From Myxococcaceae bacterium (lineage in GTDB: Bacteria; Myxococcota; Myxococcia; Myxococcales; Myxococcaceae), in contig JADGRA010000015.1 in the NCBI GenBank assembly GCA_017881265.1, forward strand, positions 62,001 to 126,000: a stretch of 64,000 nucleotides of DNA, given 5' to 3'. Shown here piece after piece: positions 1-8,252 of the stretch. The position numbers and the translations under genes are program-made. Every line of letters begins with the position of its first letter. The stretch's first letter is position 1. Below the pieces are notes generated by a model that was not told the origin of the DNA, did no database searches, and worked only from the letters and a program-made list of their open reading frames with translations.

Positions 1-311
1 GCCAGGCTGGCCACCACCACCGCGCTCGGACCCAGTTTACTCGCTGGAGGCGCGGTCTCCGTGCGCGCCACGCAGTGCTCGTCGAGCTCTGTCCAAGCCA
101 CCGGCGTCCCGGTGCAGTCGAGCGGCGCCCCCAGCACTTGCCCGCTCTTGGCGTCGTAGCCGTGGAGGAGCAACCTGAGCCAAGCGTCCGCTGGGATGTC
201 CTCTTCGGCACCGCGCGCACGCTCGAGGCGGCACACACCCTCGGGCGCTGGAGGTGCGCTTGCGCATGCCGCGCAGAGAAGAAGCCCGACCGCCCGCCAG
301 ACTGGCCTCAT
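1..311 (-). CDS. putative lipoprotein at end of T6SS operon (partial, runs off left edge)
   Basis: An open frame starts at the ATG whose first base is 311 and stays open through about 103 codons to the window edge, so the C-terminus is missing. The ATG overlaps the TGA of the FHA gene upstream (ATGA), which argues for translational coupling. The protein begins MRPVWRAVGLLLCAACASAP: a basic start, a short hydrophobic core and a Cys at residue 16 preceded by CAA. It is therefore probably a lipoprotein, or less likely a Sec-secreted protein cleaved after ASA. Three more cysteines follow in the visible part. I recognise no domain. Its place as the last visible gene of the T6SS core suggests an envelope accessory role or an operon passenger; this is inference. 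Confidence 0.6.
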   Translation of the reverse strand, partial: MRPVWRAVGLLLCAACASAPPAPEGVCRLERARGAEEDIPADAWLRLLLHGYDAKSGQVLGAPLDCTGTPVAWTELDEHCVARTETAPPASKLGPSAVVVASL

Positions 312-1852
312 GGCGGCTCCCCGCGAGGTTTGGACGTTTTCCCGGAAATGCGCCCCGGGACGCCGCCGCTCCCGGTGGCCGTGGCGCCATGGCCTCCCAT
401 CACCATGGCGTAACTCCGGGCGAATTCTGGGCCGAAGACCACCTGCACCGCGCGCTCTTCCTCGGCCAGGGCGTTCCAGGCGCTCTCGAAGCGCTGCCAG
501 CGCAGCCAGAGGCGAGCAGGCCAGCGCAGCGGACTCTGAAGCTTCTTCGGGTCGAGCCGGTCCAGCAGGGCCCGGATGCCGCGCCGGGTCGCTCCCAGCA
601 TGGCCACCTGGTGAATCATCACTTCGCCGAAGCCCCCCGTCAGGTCGTCAATCCGTGCTCCGCCGTCCGCTGCCGGGTCGAGCAGCCACCGCAAGAGTTC
701 CTGCGGCGAGCGCGCTCGGCGCAGAGGCGTGTCGGCCGTCACGGTGCGGACGGCGATGCCCTCGCCGAATTCCGCCTGGCCCTTGCGCAACTCTAGGAAC
801 GCCGTGCCGAAGGCTTCCAGCACCTCAGACACCCGCTCCAAGAGGCGCTCCAACTCGGCGTCCGAGGTCACCTCGGTGCCTCCCGCGTAGGTACGGGCAA
901 ACACCTGAAGCAGGCTCCGTTGCTCGGCAGAGGGGGGGACGACCGCCGCAGCGGTGGGTGCGGCTTGGACTTCCAGCTCCGTGGGGGAGGAGTCCGGTGC
1001 CTCCGGGGGCATGCCGGTGAAGGCGCGGAACTGCTCCTCCTGGTACAGCGCCGGCATCCGAGCGTCCAAGAGGGAAGCGAGCTGCAGTCTCTCGGCCCGG
1101 CCAAGCCCGTTGGACTTGGAGAGAATCGTGTCATGGACCCGCCGCCAGCTCTGGCGGTACTCGACGTAGAGAGGAAACACCAGGTCGACGGCAGCCTTGA
1201 GCTCGGCGTCCCTCGGCGCCAGGGCCGCCTCGGCGCCGGCCGCCGCCGGCGACCCGCTTAAATTCAGGACCTCCACCTTGGCCCCGGGGGCCCCGGCCCC
1301 CGCCCGCATCGGTGTTGGCGCAGAAGGGGCGACAGTGGGCCCGGCCGGAGATGCCTCCGGGCTGGCCAAGGTGAAGGTGCCGGCGGCCGGAGAAAGAGAG
1401 GTCCGGGGAGCAGGACTGCGGAGCTCGGGCGGCAGACGGATGCCGTGGGGTGCCGGGGTGAGCCGAATCTCCTCGGTGGCTCGCCGGAATTGCGTCTGTT
1501 CCCGAGCTGGAGGAGCGGCCGCACTCGGTCCGCGGCCGAAGTGAAAGCGAAGGGAGCCAATCCGAACGTCGGACTGGGGCGTCACGGGCACCGGGACGTT
1601 GGCCTCCACCCGCTTGCCCTCCACCAGCACGCCGTTGGTGGAGCCGAGGTCGATGACTTCGGTGCGCTCAGCGTCGAAGCGCAGCACGGCATGCGAGAGC
1701 GAAACGAACGGCGACTGCAGTGTCAGCTCGTTGAGGGCGTTTCGACCGACTCGCACCGGCGAACGGCGGAAGACGTGCTCGCTCGACGTGCCCGTCTCGA
1801 GGTCCTCGACGCGGACGATGAGCGGAAACGCCGTGGAAACCGAGGGGCTCAC
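308..1852 (-). CDS. tagH: T6SS-associated FHA-domain protein (TagH/Fha-like)
   Basis: This 514-residue protein has an N-terminal forkhead-associated (FHA) domain (about residues 10-95). It carries the phosphothreonine-binding signature residues GR at 36-37, SLSH at 51-54 and STNG at 71-74. A Pro/Ala-rich linker (about 100-190) leads to a mostly helical C-terminal half resembling the T6SS FHA C-terminal domain (TIGR03354 type), including a stretch around SPQELLRWLLDP and a following HQVAMLGATRRGIRALLDR segment. In T6SSs with a PpkA kinase, Fha is phosphorylated and promotes assembly, and TagF opposes it; all three partners occur in this window. The start overlaps the clpV stop by 4 bp. Confidence 0.85.
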   Translation of the reverse strand: MSPSVSTAFPLIVRVEDLETGTSSEHVFRRSPVRVGRNALNELTLQSPFVSLSHAVLRFDAERTEVIDLGSTNGVLVEGKRVEANVPVPVTPQSDVRIGSLRFHFGRGPSAAAPPAREQTQFRRATEEIRLTPAPHGIRLPPELRSPAPRTSLSPAAGTFTLASPEASPAGPTVAPSAPTPMRAGAGAPGAKVEVLNLSGSPAAAGAEAALAPRDAELKAAVDLVFPLYVEYRQSWRRVHDTILSKSNGLGRAERLQLASLLDARMPALYQEEQFRAFTGMPPEAPDSSPTELEVQAAPTAAAVVPPSAEQRSLLQVFARTYAGGTEVTSDAELERLLERVSEVLEAFGTAFLELRKGQAEFGEGIAVRTVTADTPLRRARSPQELLRWLLDPAADGGARIDDLTGGFGEVMIHQVAMLGATRRGIRALLDRLDPKKLQSPLRWPARLWLRWQRFESAWNALAEEERAVQVVFGPEFARSYAMVMGGHGATATGSGGVPGRISGKTSKPRGEPP

Positions 1853-4479
1853 GCGAAGGCGAAGTTCCAGGCGCCCTTGTCAGTGAGCTTGACGTCGAGC
1901 TTTCGGGGAAGGGTGCCGCTGGCCATGCGCCCGAGGAGCTCGCGCGCCAGCTCCGGCAGCAGCGAATTGCGCAGGGTCTGGTCGACGGCACGGGCCCCGG
2001 TCTCGCTCTCGGTGCAGCGGGCGGCGAGCAGCTGCACCAGCTCCGGCGCGAAGACGGCCTCGATGCCGTGCGCTGCGTCCAGACGCCGCGCCAGAGTGCC
2101 TAGTTTGAGGCGAACAATCTCCTGCATCACCTCGGGCCCGATGGGCCCATAGGGGACGATGGTCATCCGTGCCAGAAGCGCCGGCTTGAAATGCTTGCTG
2201 AGCGTCGGGCGGATGGCAGCCACCACCTCCTCCGCCGATGGCTGGGCTCCGTCGGCGAAGAGTGCCACCACCCGCTCGGAGGCCAGATTGCTGGTCAGGA
2301 CCAGCACCGTATTCCGGAAGTCGATGCTGCGCCCCTCGCCGTCGTTCAGGATGCCCTTGTCGAACACCTGGTAGAAGAGGTTCATCACCTCCAGGTCGGC
2401 CTTCTCGCACTCATCCAGGAGCACCACCGAGTAGGGCCGCTGACGGACCGCCTCGGTCAGCACGCCCCCCTCCCCGTAACCGACGTAGCCCGGCGGCGAG
2501 CCCACCAGCCGCGACACCGAGTGCTTCTCCTGGAACTCGGACATGTTGATGGTCGTCATGAAGCGCTCACCGCCATAGAGCGCATCGGCCAGCGCGATGG
2601 CTGTCTCGGTCTTCCCCACCCCGGACGGGCCGACGAAGAGCAGCACCCCCACCGGCGTGTCAGGGTTGCGAATCCCGGCGTGCGCCATGCGGATGACTTC
2701 CGCCACCGACTGGATGGCCGCCGGCTGCCCGCGAATGCGCCGAGCCAGCTGTTCCTCGAGGTGCAGCACCCGCTCGGCGAGGTCGCTGCGCATTTTGCCG
2801 GCCGGAATCCCAGTCCAGCTGGAGATGACTTGCGCCACCGCGTCGCTGTCGACGTCGGCATGGACCAGCGGCTGCTCGCCTCGGACGGCTTGGAGCGCGG
2901 CGCGGGCCTCCGCGACACTGGTGGCAAGCCGTTCGTGGTCTGCGGGATTCGATTGCCCGACCAGCGCCTTCTGGGCCTCCTGGAAGCGCCTCACGCCCGC
3001 CTGCTCTCGTTCCCAGGTAGTCTTCAGCTCCGTCGTTCGGGCCGCTGCGTTCTCCAGCTTGGCCGCGAGCTCGTCCAGCGCGCCCTCCTCGGTGGGGTGG
3101 CCCTCGGCCTTGTCCCGGGCCAACCGGGCTTGCGCGTCCTGCAGCGCGGCGACCTCCGTCTCGAGCGCCACCAGGGCGTCCGGCCGCGTCGCGAGCTCCA
3201 TCTTCACCCGGGCGGCGGCCGTGTCGAGCAGGTCCACCGCTTTGTCCGGAAGCTGCCGTCCGGACAGGTAGCGATGGGAGAGGGCCACCGCCGCCACCAC
3301 CGCCTCATCGCGGATGGTGACGCCGTGGGCCTTCTCGTAAATGGGCGCCAGCCCGCGCAGCATGGTGACGGCATCGGCCTCCGAGGGCTCGTCCACCTTG
3401 ACCGGCTGGAAGCGACGTTCCAGCGCCGCGTCCTTCTCAAAGTATTTCTTGTACTCGCTCCAGGTGGTGGCGGCGACAGTCCGAAGCTCGCCCCGGGCCA
3501 GTGCCGGCTTGAGCAGGTTGGCCGCATCCCCGCCGCCGGCGGCGCCCCCGGCGCCGATGAGGGTGTGGGCCTCGTCGATGAAGAGGATGATGGGCGTGGG
3601 AGAGGCCTTCACCTCCTCGATGACGGCCTTGAGCCGGTTCTCGAACTCCCCCCGCACGCCGGCGCCGGCCTGCAAGAGGCCGAGGTCCAGCCCATACAAC
3701 TCCGTCGTCTTCAGGGAGTCGGGGACGTCGCCCAAGGCGATGGCTCGGGCCAGCCCCTCCACCAGCGCCGTCTTCCCCACGCCCGGTTCACCCACCAGGA
3801 TGGGGTTGTTCTTCCGCCGCCGGGCGAGAATATCGACCATCTGCCGGATTTCGCGGTGGCGGCCAAAAATGGGGTCGATTCTTCCCGCGCGAGCCCGCTC
3901 GGTGAAGTTGGTGGCGTACTTGCGGAGCGCCTCGGTCCCGACGGCGCTGGCGGCCGGCGGAGCCGCACCCCCCGAGGAGGCCTGTGTGGTGGCCGGCACG
4001 ACGTCCACTGCCTCCGGCGAGGTGGCCAGGGCCTCCTGCAGCGAGCTCTTCACCACGTCCTTGGAGAGCCCCTCCAGCTCGGGGTAACTCTCCGAGGTGT
4101 AGCGGCCGGGCCGCAGCACCAGCTGCGCCAACAGGGCTCCAGAGCGGAGCCGAACGGCACCGGTTTCCAACGAGGCCACGACCCAGGCGTCTTCCATCCA
4201 CTGGAAGAGACTTTCCGAGAAGACGGGACGCGTCGCATTACCCGTGCGCAGGCTGCCGAGGACGCGGTCGACGTGGGCCTTCAGCTTCAGCCGGTCCAGA
4301 CCGTGGTGCTGCAGGAACAGGTCGCTGTCGCCGTGTTCCTGCTCAAGCATGACGCTCAGCAGGTGCTCGACGATGATTTCGTAACACCGCGTGCTGGCCG
4401 CACGGGACACGGCCTCCTCCAGCAGGCGGGTGGCCGTCGGTGTCAGGCGGCGAACGAGTGCTTTCGGCTCGACGAGCAA
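1849..4479 (-). CDS. tssH: T6SS AAA+ ATPase TssH (ClpV)
   Basis: This 876-residue double-AAA+ disaggregase recycles contracted TssB/TssC sheath. The order is: Clp N-terminal domain (about 10-150); a spacer; first AAA+ module with Walker A GEPGVGKT at 230-237 and Walker B ILFIDE at 298-303; a middle coiled-coil region (about 430-530); second AAA+ module with GPSGVGKT at 617-624; and a C-terminal small domain. The length is typical of ClpV. Its position between tssG and the FHA gene in an otherwise complete T6SS operon distinguishes it from housekeeping ClpB. The stop overlaps the FHA start, and 64 bp separate it from tssG. Confidence 0.95.
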   Translation of the reverse strand: MLVEPKALVRRLTPTATRLLEEAVSRAASTRCYEIIVEHLLSVMLEQEHGDSDLFLQHHGLDRLKLKAHVDRVLGSLRTGNATRPVFSESLFQWMEDAWVVASLETGAVRLRSGALLAQLVLRPGRYTSESYPELEGLSKDVVKSSLQEALATSPEAVDVVPATTQASSGGAAPPAASAVGTEALRKYATNFTERARAGRIDPIFGRHREIRQMVDILARRRKNNPILVGEPGVGKTALVEGLARAIALGDVPDSLKTTELYGLDLGLLQAGAGVRGEFENRLKAVIEEVKASPTPIILFIDEAHTLIGAGGAAGGGDAANLLKPALARGELRTVAATTWSEYKKYFEKDAALERRFQPVKVDEPSEADAVTMLRGLAPIYEKAHGVTIRDEAVVAAVALSHRYLSGRQLPDKAVDLLDTAAARVKMELATRPDALVALETEVAALQDAQARLARDKAEGHPTEEGALDELAAKLENAAARTTELKTTWEREQAGVRRFQEAQKALVGQSNPADHERLATSVAEARAALQAVRGEQPLVHADVDSDAVAQVISSWTGIPAGKMRSDLAERVLHLEEQLARRIRGQPAAIQSVAEVIRMAHAGIRNPDTPVGVLLFVGPSGVGKTETAIALADALYGGERFMTTINMSEFQEKHSVSRLVGSPPGYVGYGEGGVLTEAVRQRPYSVVLLDECEKADLEVMNLFYQVFDKGILNDGEGRSIDFRNTVLVLTSNLASERVVALFADGAQPSAEEVVAAIRPTLSKHFKPALLARMTIVPYGPIGPEVMQEIVRLKLGTLARRLDAAHGIEAVFAPELVQLLAARCTESETGARAVDQTLRNSLLPELARELLGRMASGTLPRKLDVKLTDKGAWNFAFA

Positions 4480-4543
4480 GGCTCACCCCTGGACTGCCTG
4501 AGCGGGACGCTAGTGAAGCCGTCCCGATGTCTGCAACATCTCT

Positions 4544-5611
4544 TCAGTGTGCCGGCTGACGCGGATCGACCACCAGCACTGTTGACTCCCGCGGCAGGCT
4601 CAACCAGCTGTTGCGCCCCAGCCTGGAGCCCCCGGCGACGCCGAGCTGCAACCCGGGCGCCTCCCCGGGGCGCAAGGTGATGTGGAGCAAGTAGTCGAGC
4701 GGGTCGCGCACCAGCCATCCCACCAACTCCTCCACCAGCGGCAGGAGGTCGCCACCGGGGCGCAGCCGCTCATACAGATGCCACGTCACCGCCCCGATGT
4801 GGATGGCAAAGGAGCCCGCCCGGTCATAGATGCGGTGGCCAAGGAGTAAATCCTGACCCAGGCGGGTGCGCTCGCGCCCGAGGCGAGTCCAGTTGGGCGG
4901 GTCCACCTCGGTCAGTCTGCCGGCACACTCCTGCACCTGCACGCGGGCGCCGTCCAGATGGTCCTCGAGGACCTGCTGAAGGCCCACCTCCAGGGCCCGG
5001 GGGCCGCGGCTGCGGTGGGCGAACAGCGGCGCCAGCTGAAGCAGCCGCGCCGGCCCGAGGTTGCCCGCCGGAGGGTGCTGGTAGACGTCAAAGCCCAACA
5101 AGGAGAGCGCCCGCTGGCTCCAGGCGTCATTGAGGTGGGCATTTTGCTCGGCCGACAACCGGTAGCGGGCCACCGACCGATAGAACAGCGAGAGCAGTCG
5201 ATGGTGAAAGACGTCGAAGAAGTCGCGGCGGACGGGTTCGTCGGCATCCTCGAAGACCACCTCCTCACCGAAATAGGCCGGAAGCGGCGAGACCGTGCCC
5301 GATAACCCGAGGAAGGACGTGGTGACGTGGTAGACGGGATGGGTGGGGGCGAGGACGTCTTCGGGGTTGCGTGCCGACTCCACCCGGGTGAGAGACACCA
5401 CATCGCTCGTGTGAAAGCTCAAGGACGGGTCATGGTGGAAGCGCAAGCCTTCTGCGGCGGGTGGTCCCAGCTCGCCGACTCGCACCGTGTCGGGCGTCAG
5501 CCGTTCCAGAAGGCGCACCAGCGCCACGAAGCTCAGCGGCAACGCGCCCAGCCGCTCGGGCGAGGTGTCGGCGCCTAGAGCAGGGGCTGGCTGCCGGTCC
5601 TCGGCGTCCAT
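4544..5611 (-). CDS. tssG: T6SS baseplate protein TssG
   Basis: This 355-residue protein matches the TssG (ImpH/VasB) family in length and pattern. An N-terminal segment has LPLSFVALVRLLERL, followed by a conserved LSFHTSDV stretch, a THPVYHVTTSFLGLSGTVSPLP core and a later GHRIYDRAGSFAIHIGAV segment. TssG is a wedge protein that joins TssE, TssF and TssK in the baseplate. The ATG at 5611 lies inside the 3' end of tssF (37 bp overlap); a later start is possible but the family N-terminus is present from about residue 20. Co-transcription with tssF is very likely. Confidence 0.92.
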   Translation of the reverse strand: MDAEDRQPAPALGADTSPERLGALPLSFVALVRLLERLTPDTVRVGELGPPAAEGLRFHHDPSLSFHTSDVVSLTRVESARNPEDVLAPTHPVYHVTTSFLGLSGTVSPLPAYFGEEVVFEDADEPVRRDFFDVFHHRLLSLFYRSVARYRLSAEQNAHLNDAWSQRALSLLGFDVYQHPPAGNLGPARLLQLAPLFAHRSRGPRALEVGLQQVLEDHLDGARVQVQECAGRLTEVDPPNWTRLGRERTRLGQDLLLGHRIYDRAGSFAIHIGAVTWHLYERLRPGGDLLPLVEELVGWLVRDPLDYLLHITLRPGEAPGLQLGVAGGSRLGRNSWLSLPRESTVLVVDPRQPAH

Positions 5612-7317
5612 GCGTACTCCGTTTTCGACGGGTTTTGCCTCACCCGGAGGGCGTGGAAGGCATTGAGGGTGAGGTTGGCGGCGAACAACTCGTCGAGCAC
5701 CCAGCCGAAGAGGAAGAGGTCCCCGGGTCCGACGAACCCGGACTCCTCGAGTTCCACCAGCGTGCGCTGCCCGCGGACGATGGCGCCCTGGAACAGTTGT
5801 CGAGACGGCTCCACCTCGACGGCGCGCACGGCCTCGATGCGCCGGGTGTTGGCCCGGCCCACAGGCTCATCCCCGAAGGCCTGGAAGTTGTAGAGGCCCA
5901 GCACCGACGCCAGCAGGTCCGGCTCGGCCAGCGACCGCTTCACCAGCGCCAAGTGGGCGATGACGCGCCACAGCAATTCGCTACCTAAGGGCGGACGGAT
6001 GGGCTGGCTCACCGGCAAGAGGTTGGTGAAGCGCGCCAGCGTCGGAGAGGCGGGGGTGGGGAGGCTGACCTCGCCGATGCGAAGCTTGCCCGGCAGCGCC
6101 CGGTTGGTGCAGGTGAGCTCCACCGACAGGGTCCGCTCCTCCAGGCGCAGCGGCGCGTCGCGCGGCGAGCCGAGCGCGATGTAGGTGTCCACCCCGTCGT
6201 CGATGGGGGAGAGGCTGCGGCGCAGGTGGTAGAAGACCTCCGTCGTCCCGACGTGTGCGAAGTCGGTGAAGGGACGGATGCGCTCGCGCTCAGCCTGGCC
6301 CGGGCGGCTGGAGACCACCTCGTCCACCGAGTACACCTCCATCGCCCTCGGCTCGACGCCCGAGGCCCGAAGAAGCTGTTCTTGGCCGGGCGCCTCCACC
6401 CGCACCGGCTCCCCTTCGGCACGAAACAGGTTGATGACCGGCGTGCAATGCAGCCGGAGGACGTCGCGGGGGACGCGCTGCTGAAGCGCCGGTGGCCGCT
6501 CAAATTCGAAGCGCAGCTCGAAGCGCTCCCGGATGGCCGGAGCGGCTTCGGCGAGGTTGACCAGGTCGAAGAAGAGAAACTTCTGCGGGAGGGTGAGGTA
6601 CTCCTGCACCACGCGGTAGCCCTCGGAGGCCATGCGTGGCCAGGGGAACAGCGCCGCGTCGGAGGCGAAGGCCACCGGTCGAATGCTGTCCGCAGGCAGC
6701 AGCAGTCCCGGAGCGGCCGAGCCGGGCTCTCCTACGGAGATGGCGCGGCAGTGGCGGAACATCCACAGGAACAGCGTCGACACCAGCGGGTACTCGCCAT
6801 GGAGGAAGAAGCGCAGCGAGCCGGCGGCCAGCATTTCCTCGCGGCCTTGCCCCGGGGCGTTGACCAGGACGCGCAGCAGCGGGGCGGTGGCTGACGGCAT
6901 CTCGAGCACCGAGTCGCCGAGGGCCACCGGAAGGAGCGTCACCTCCTGGGTGGTCCGGAAGACGCAGGAAGTTCCGTCGACGGGCGTGCTGGCGACCTCG
7001 GCCCCGCGCGGCAGCTTCACGGCTGAACGCAGCGCCCGGGCCTGGATGAGGAACTCGACGATGGTGCAGGCAGGAATGGGGCGGAGGTAGTGCGGCAAGA
7101 GCAGGTCCGCCACCCCGTGGACCACCTCGGGAACTGCATCGTCCGTGCGCTCTCGGATGCGCGCCGCGACGAACGCGAAGCCCTCCAGCAGCCGCTCGAC
7201 GTCCGGGTCTCCGCTCCGCTCCGCAAGCAGCCCCGCCGTCCCGGGATGGGCTTGGGAAAAGCCGCGGCCCAGCTCCCTCAGGTAGGCGAGTTCCGCTTCG
7301 TAGTATTTGCTGAACAT
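5575..7317 (-). CDS. tssF: T6SS baseplate protein TssF
   Basis: This 580-residue protein begins MFSKYYEAELAYLRELG, the hallmark N-terminus of TssF (ImpG/VasA), followed by AGLLAERSGDPDVERLLEGFA. It also contains the conserved PIPACTIVEF region and the C-terminal GANT-like segment (here RANTRRIEAV) near the middle of the last third. TssF forms the baseplate wedge with TssG. It starts 16 bp after the end of tssE and its 3' end overlaps tssG, consistent with one transcript. Confidence 0.94.
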   Translation of the reverse strand: MFSKYYEAELAYLRELGRGFSQAHPGTAGLLAERSGDPDVERLLEGFAFVAARIRERTDDAVPEVVHGVADLLLPHYLRPIPACTIVEFLIQARALRSAVKLPRGAEVASTPVDGTSCVFRTTQEVTLLPVALGDSVLEMPSATAPLLRVLVNAPGQGREEMLAAGSLRFFLHGEYPLVSTLFLWMFRHCRAISVGEPGSAAPGLLLPADSIRPVAFASDAALFPWPRMASEGYRVVQEYLTLPQKFLFFDLVNLAEAAPAIRERFELRFEFERPPALQQRVPRDVLRLHCTPVINLFRAEGEPVRVEAPGQEQLLRASGVEPRAMEVYSVDEVVSSRPGQAERERIRPFTDFAHVGTTEVFYHLRRSLSPIDDGVDTYIALGSPRDAPLRLEERTLSVELTCTNRALPGKLRIGEVSLPTPASPTLARFTNLLPVSQPIRPPLGSELLWRVIAHLALVKRSLAEPDLLASVLGLYNFQAFGDEPVGRANTRRIEAVRAVEVEPSRQLFQGAIVRGQRTLVELEESGFVGPGDLFLFGWVLDELFAANLTLNAFHALRVRQNPSKTEYAWTPRTGSQPLL

Positions 7318-7333
7318 GAGGCGCGAGAGGCCT

Positions 7334-7723
7334 TCACACCACGGTGACTTGCCCCGACGAGGAAACCTCGGTTCGGAAGCGTAAGGTTCCCCGCTCCTTC
7401 CCTGCGGCCAGCTGCCCCGAAATCTCGAACTTCAACAGCCACGGGTCCTCGTCCGGCAGGTGACGGACGTTCACATTCTTTAGGCGTGGCTCGAAGGCGA
7501 GGATGGTCGAGCGGATGGAGAGCGCCAGCGCGGGGATGGACTTCGGAAAGGCATGCACCAAGTCCGTGAAGTCCACCACCCCATAGGCAGGGGCGGTGGG
7601 CGCCGAGCCTATCCTCGTGTTGAGCAGCGCATGGAGATGGGCCGCGATGTCGCCGGACAGGTCGCCTCCGGGCTGCGAGGAAGCGCCGCTGGTCGCCAGC
7701 CGTCCGAGCAATCCCCGTGGCAT
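7334..7723 (-). CDS. tssE: T6SS baseplate protein TssE (gp25-like)
   Basis: This 129-residue protein is related to phage T4 gp25. The family pattern is visible: a DIAAHLHALLNTRIG segment, the conserved YGVVDFTDL motif, an IRSTILAFEPRLKNVNV helix-strand unit containing the key EPRL residues, and a C-terminal strand ending RFRTEVSSSG. TssE nucleates sheath polymerisation on the baseplate. It sits between hcp and tssF, as in many T6SS operons; the hcp stop is 30 bp upstream. Confidence 0.92.
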   Translation of the reverse strand: MPRGLLGRLATSGASSQPGGDLSGDIAAHLHALLNTRIGSAPTAPAYGVVDFTDLVHAFPKSIPALALSIRSTILAFEPRLKNVNVRHLPDEDPWLLKFEISGQLAAGKERGTLRFRTEVSSSGQVTVV

Positions 7724-7753
7724 TGCTCCGTGAGCCTCCCAACCTGCAGGTCG

Positions 7754-8245
7754 CTATTCCTTGCCGGCCCAGCTGTCTTCGTGGGTGATGCCACCATCGG
7801 TGTACGTCCAGTTGATGGTGTGAAAGACGAAGCTCACCTCTTCCAGCGGAGGGTGGTTGACCGCCTCCTTGTCGAGCGTGTTCGAGACCACGAGCTTCTG
7901 GCTGAACACCCGGCCGCCCTTGAAGGCCACCGTGAAGAACTGCTCGGTGGTGCCATCTCCCTTCTGGTTGGGACGGTAGAACTTGAACTGCCCCTCGCAG
8001 CCCTCGTTGTTCACGAGGGCCTTGGACAGCAGAGGCGTCGCCTTGTCGATGCGCTTGTGGACGATGATGGGGTCGTGCTGTCGACGCCCAGTCGCCAGGC
8101 CCGAGGCCGCTTCGCGCGCACTCTCCATACTCGACTCGAAGTAGACGCACTCGATGGAGTCGGCTCGACCCATGCTGGACTGAAAGCTCTGCCCCTTGAT
8201 GTCTTTGCCATTTGCCTTCAGGAACAAGTGTACGGTTTCAGCCAT
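7754..8245 (-). CDS. hcp: T6SS inner-tube protein Hcp (TssD)
   Basis: This 163-residue protein begins MAETVHLFLKANGKDIKGQS and continues with the family's IECVYFESS and RRQHDPIIVHKRIDKATPLL segments. It ends with a strand pattern (EEVSFVFHTINWTY) typical of Hcp hexamer-ring subunits. Hcp stacks into the expelled tube and can carry small effectors. A GGAG ten bases before the ATG is a good ribosome site. The tssC stop is 7 bp upstream. No C-terminal effector extension is present. Confidence 0.96.
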   Translation of the reverse strand: MAETVHLFLKANGKDIKGQSFQSSMGRADSIECVYFESSMESAREAASGLATGRRQHDPIIVHKRIDKATPLLSKALVNNEGCEGQFKFYRPNQKGDGTTEQFFTVAFKGGRVFSQKLVVSNTLDKEAVNHPPLEEVSFVFHTINWTYTDGGITHEDSWAGKE

Positions 8246-8252
8246 AGTGCTT

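Noticed and set aside
2191-4680. Long plus-strand frame (829 codons) opposite clpV
   Set aside because: Antisense shadow of the clear ClpV gene; composition is Arg/His-rich with no domain.
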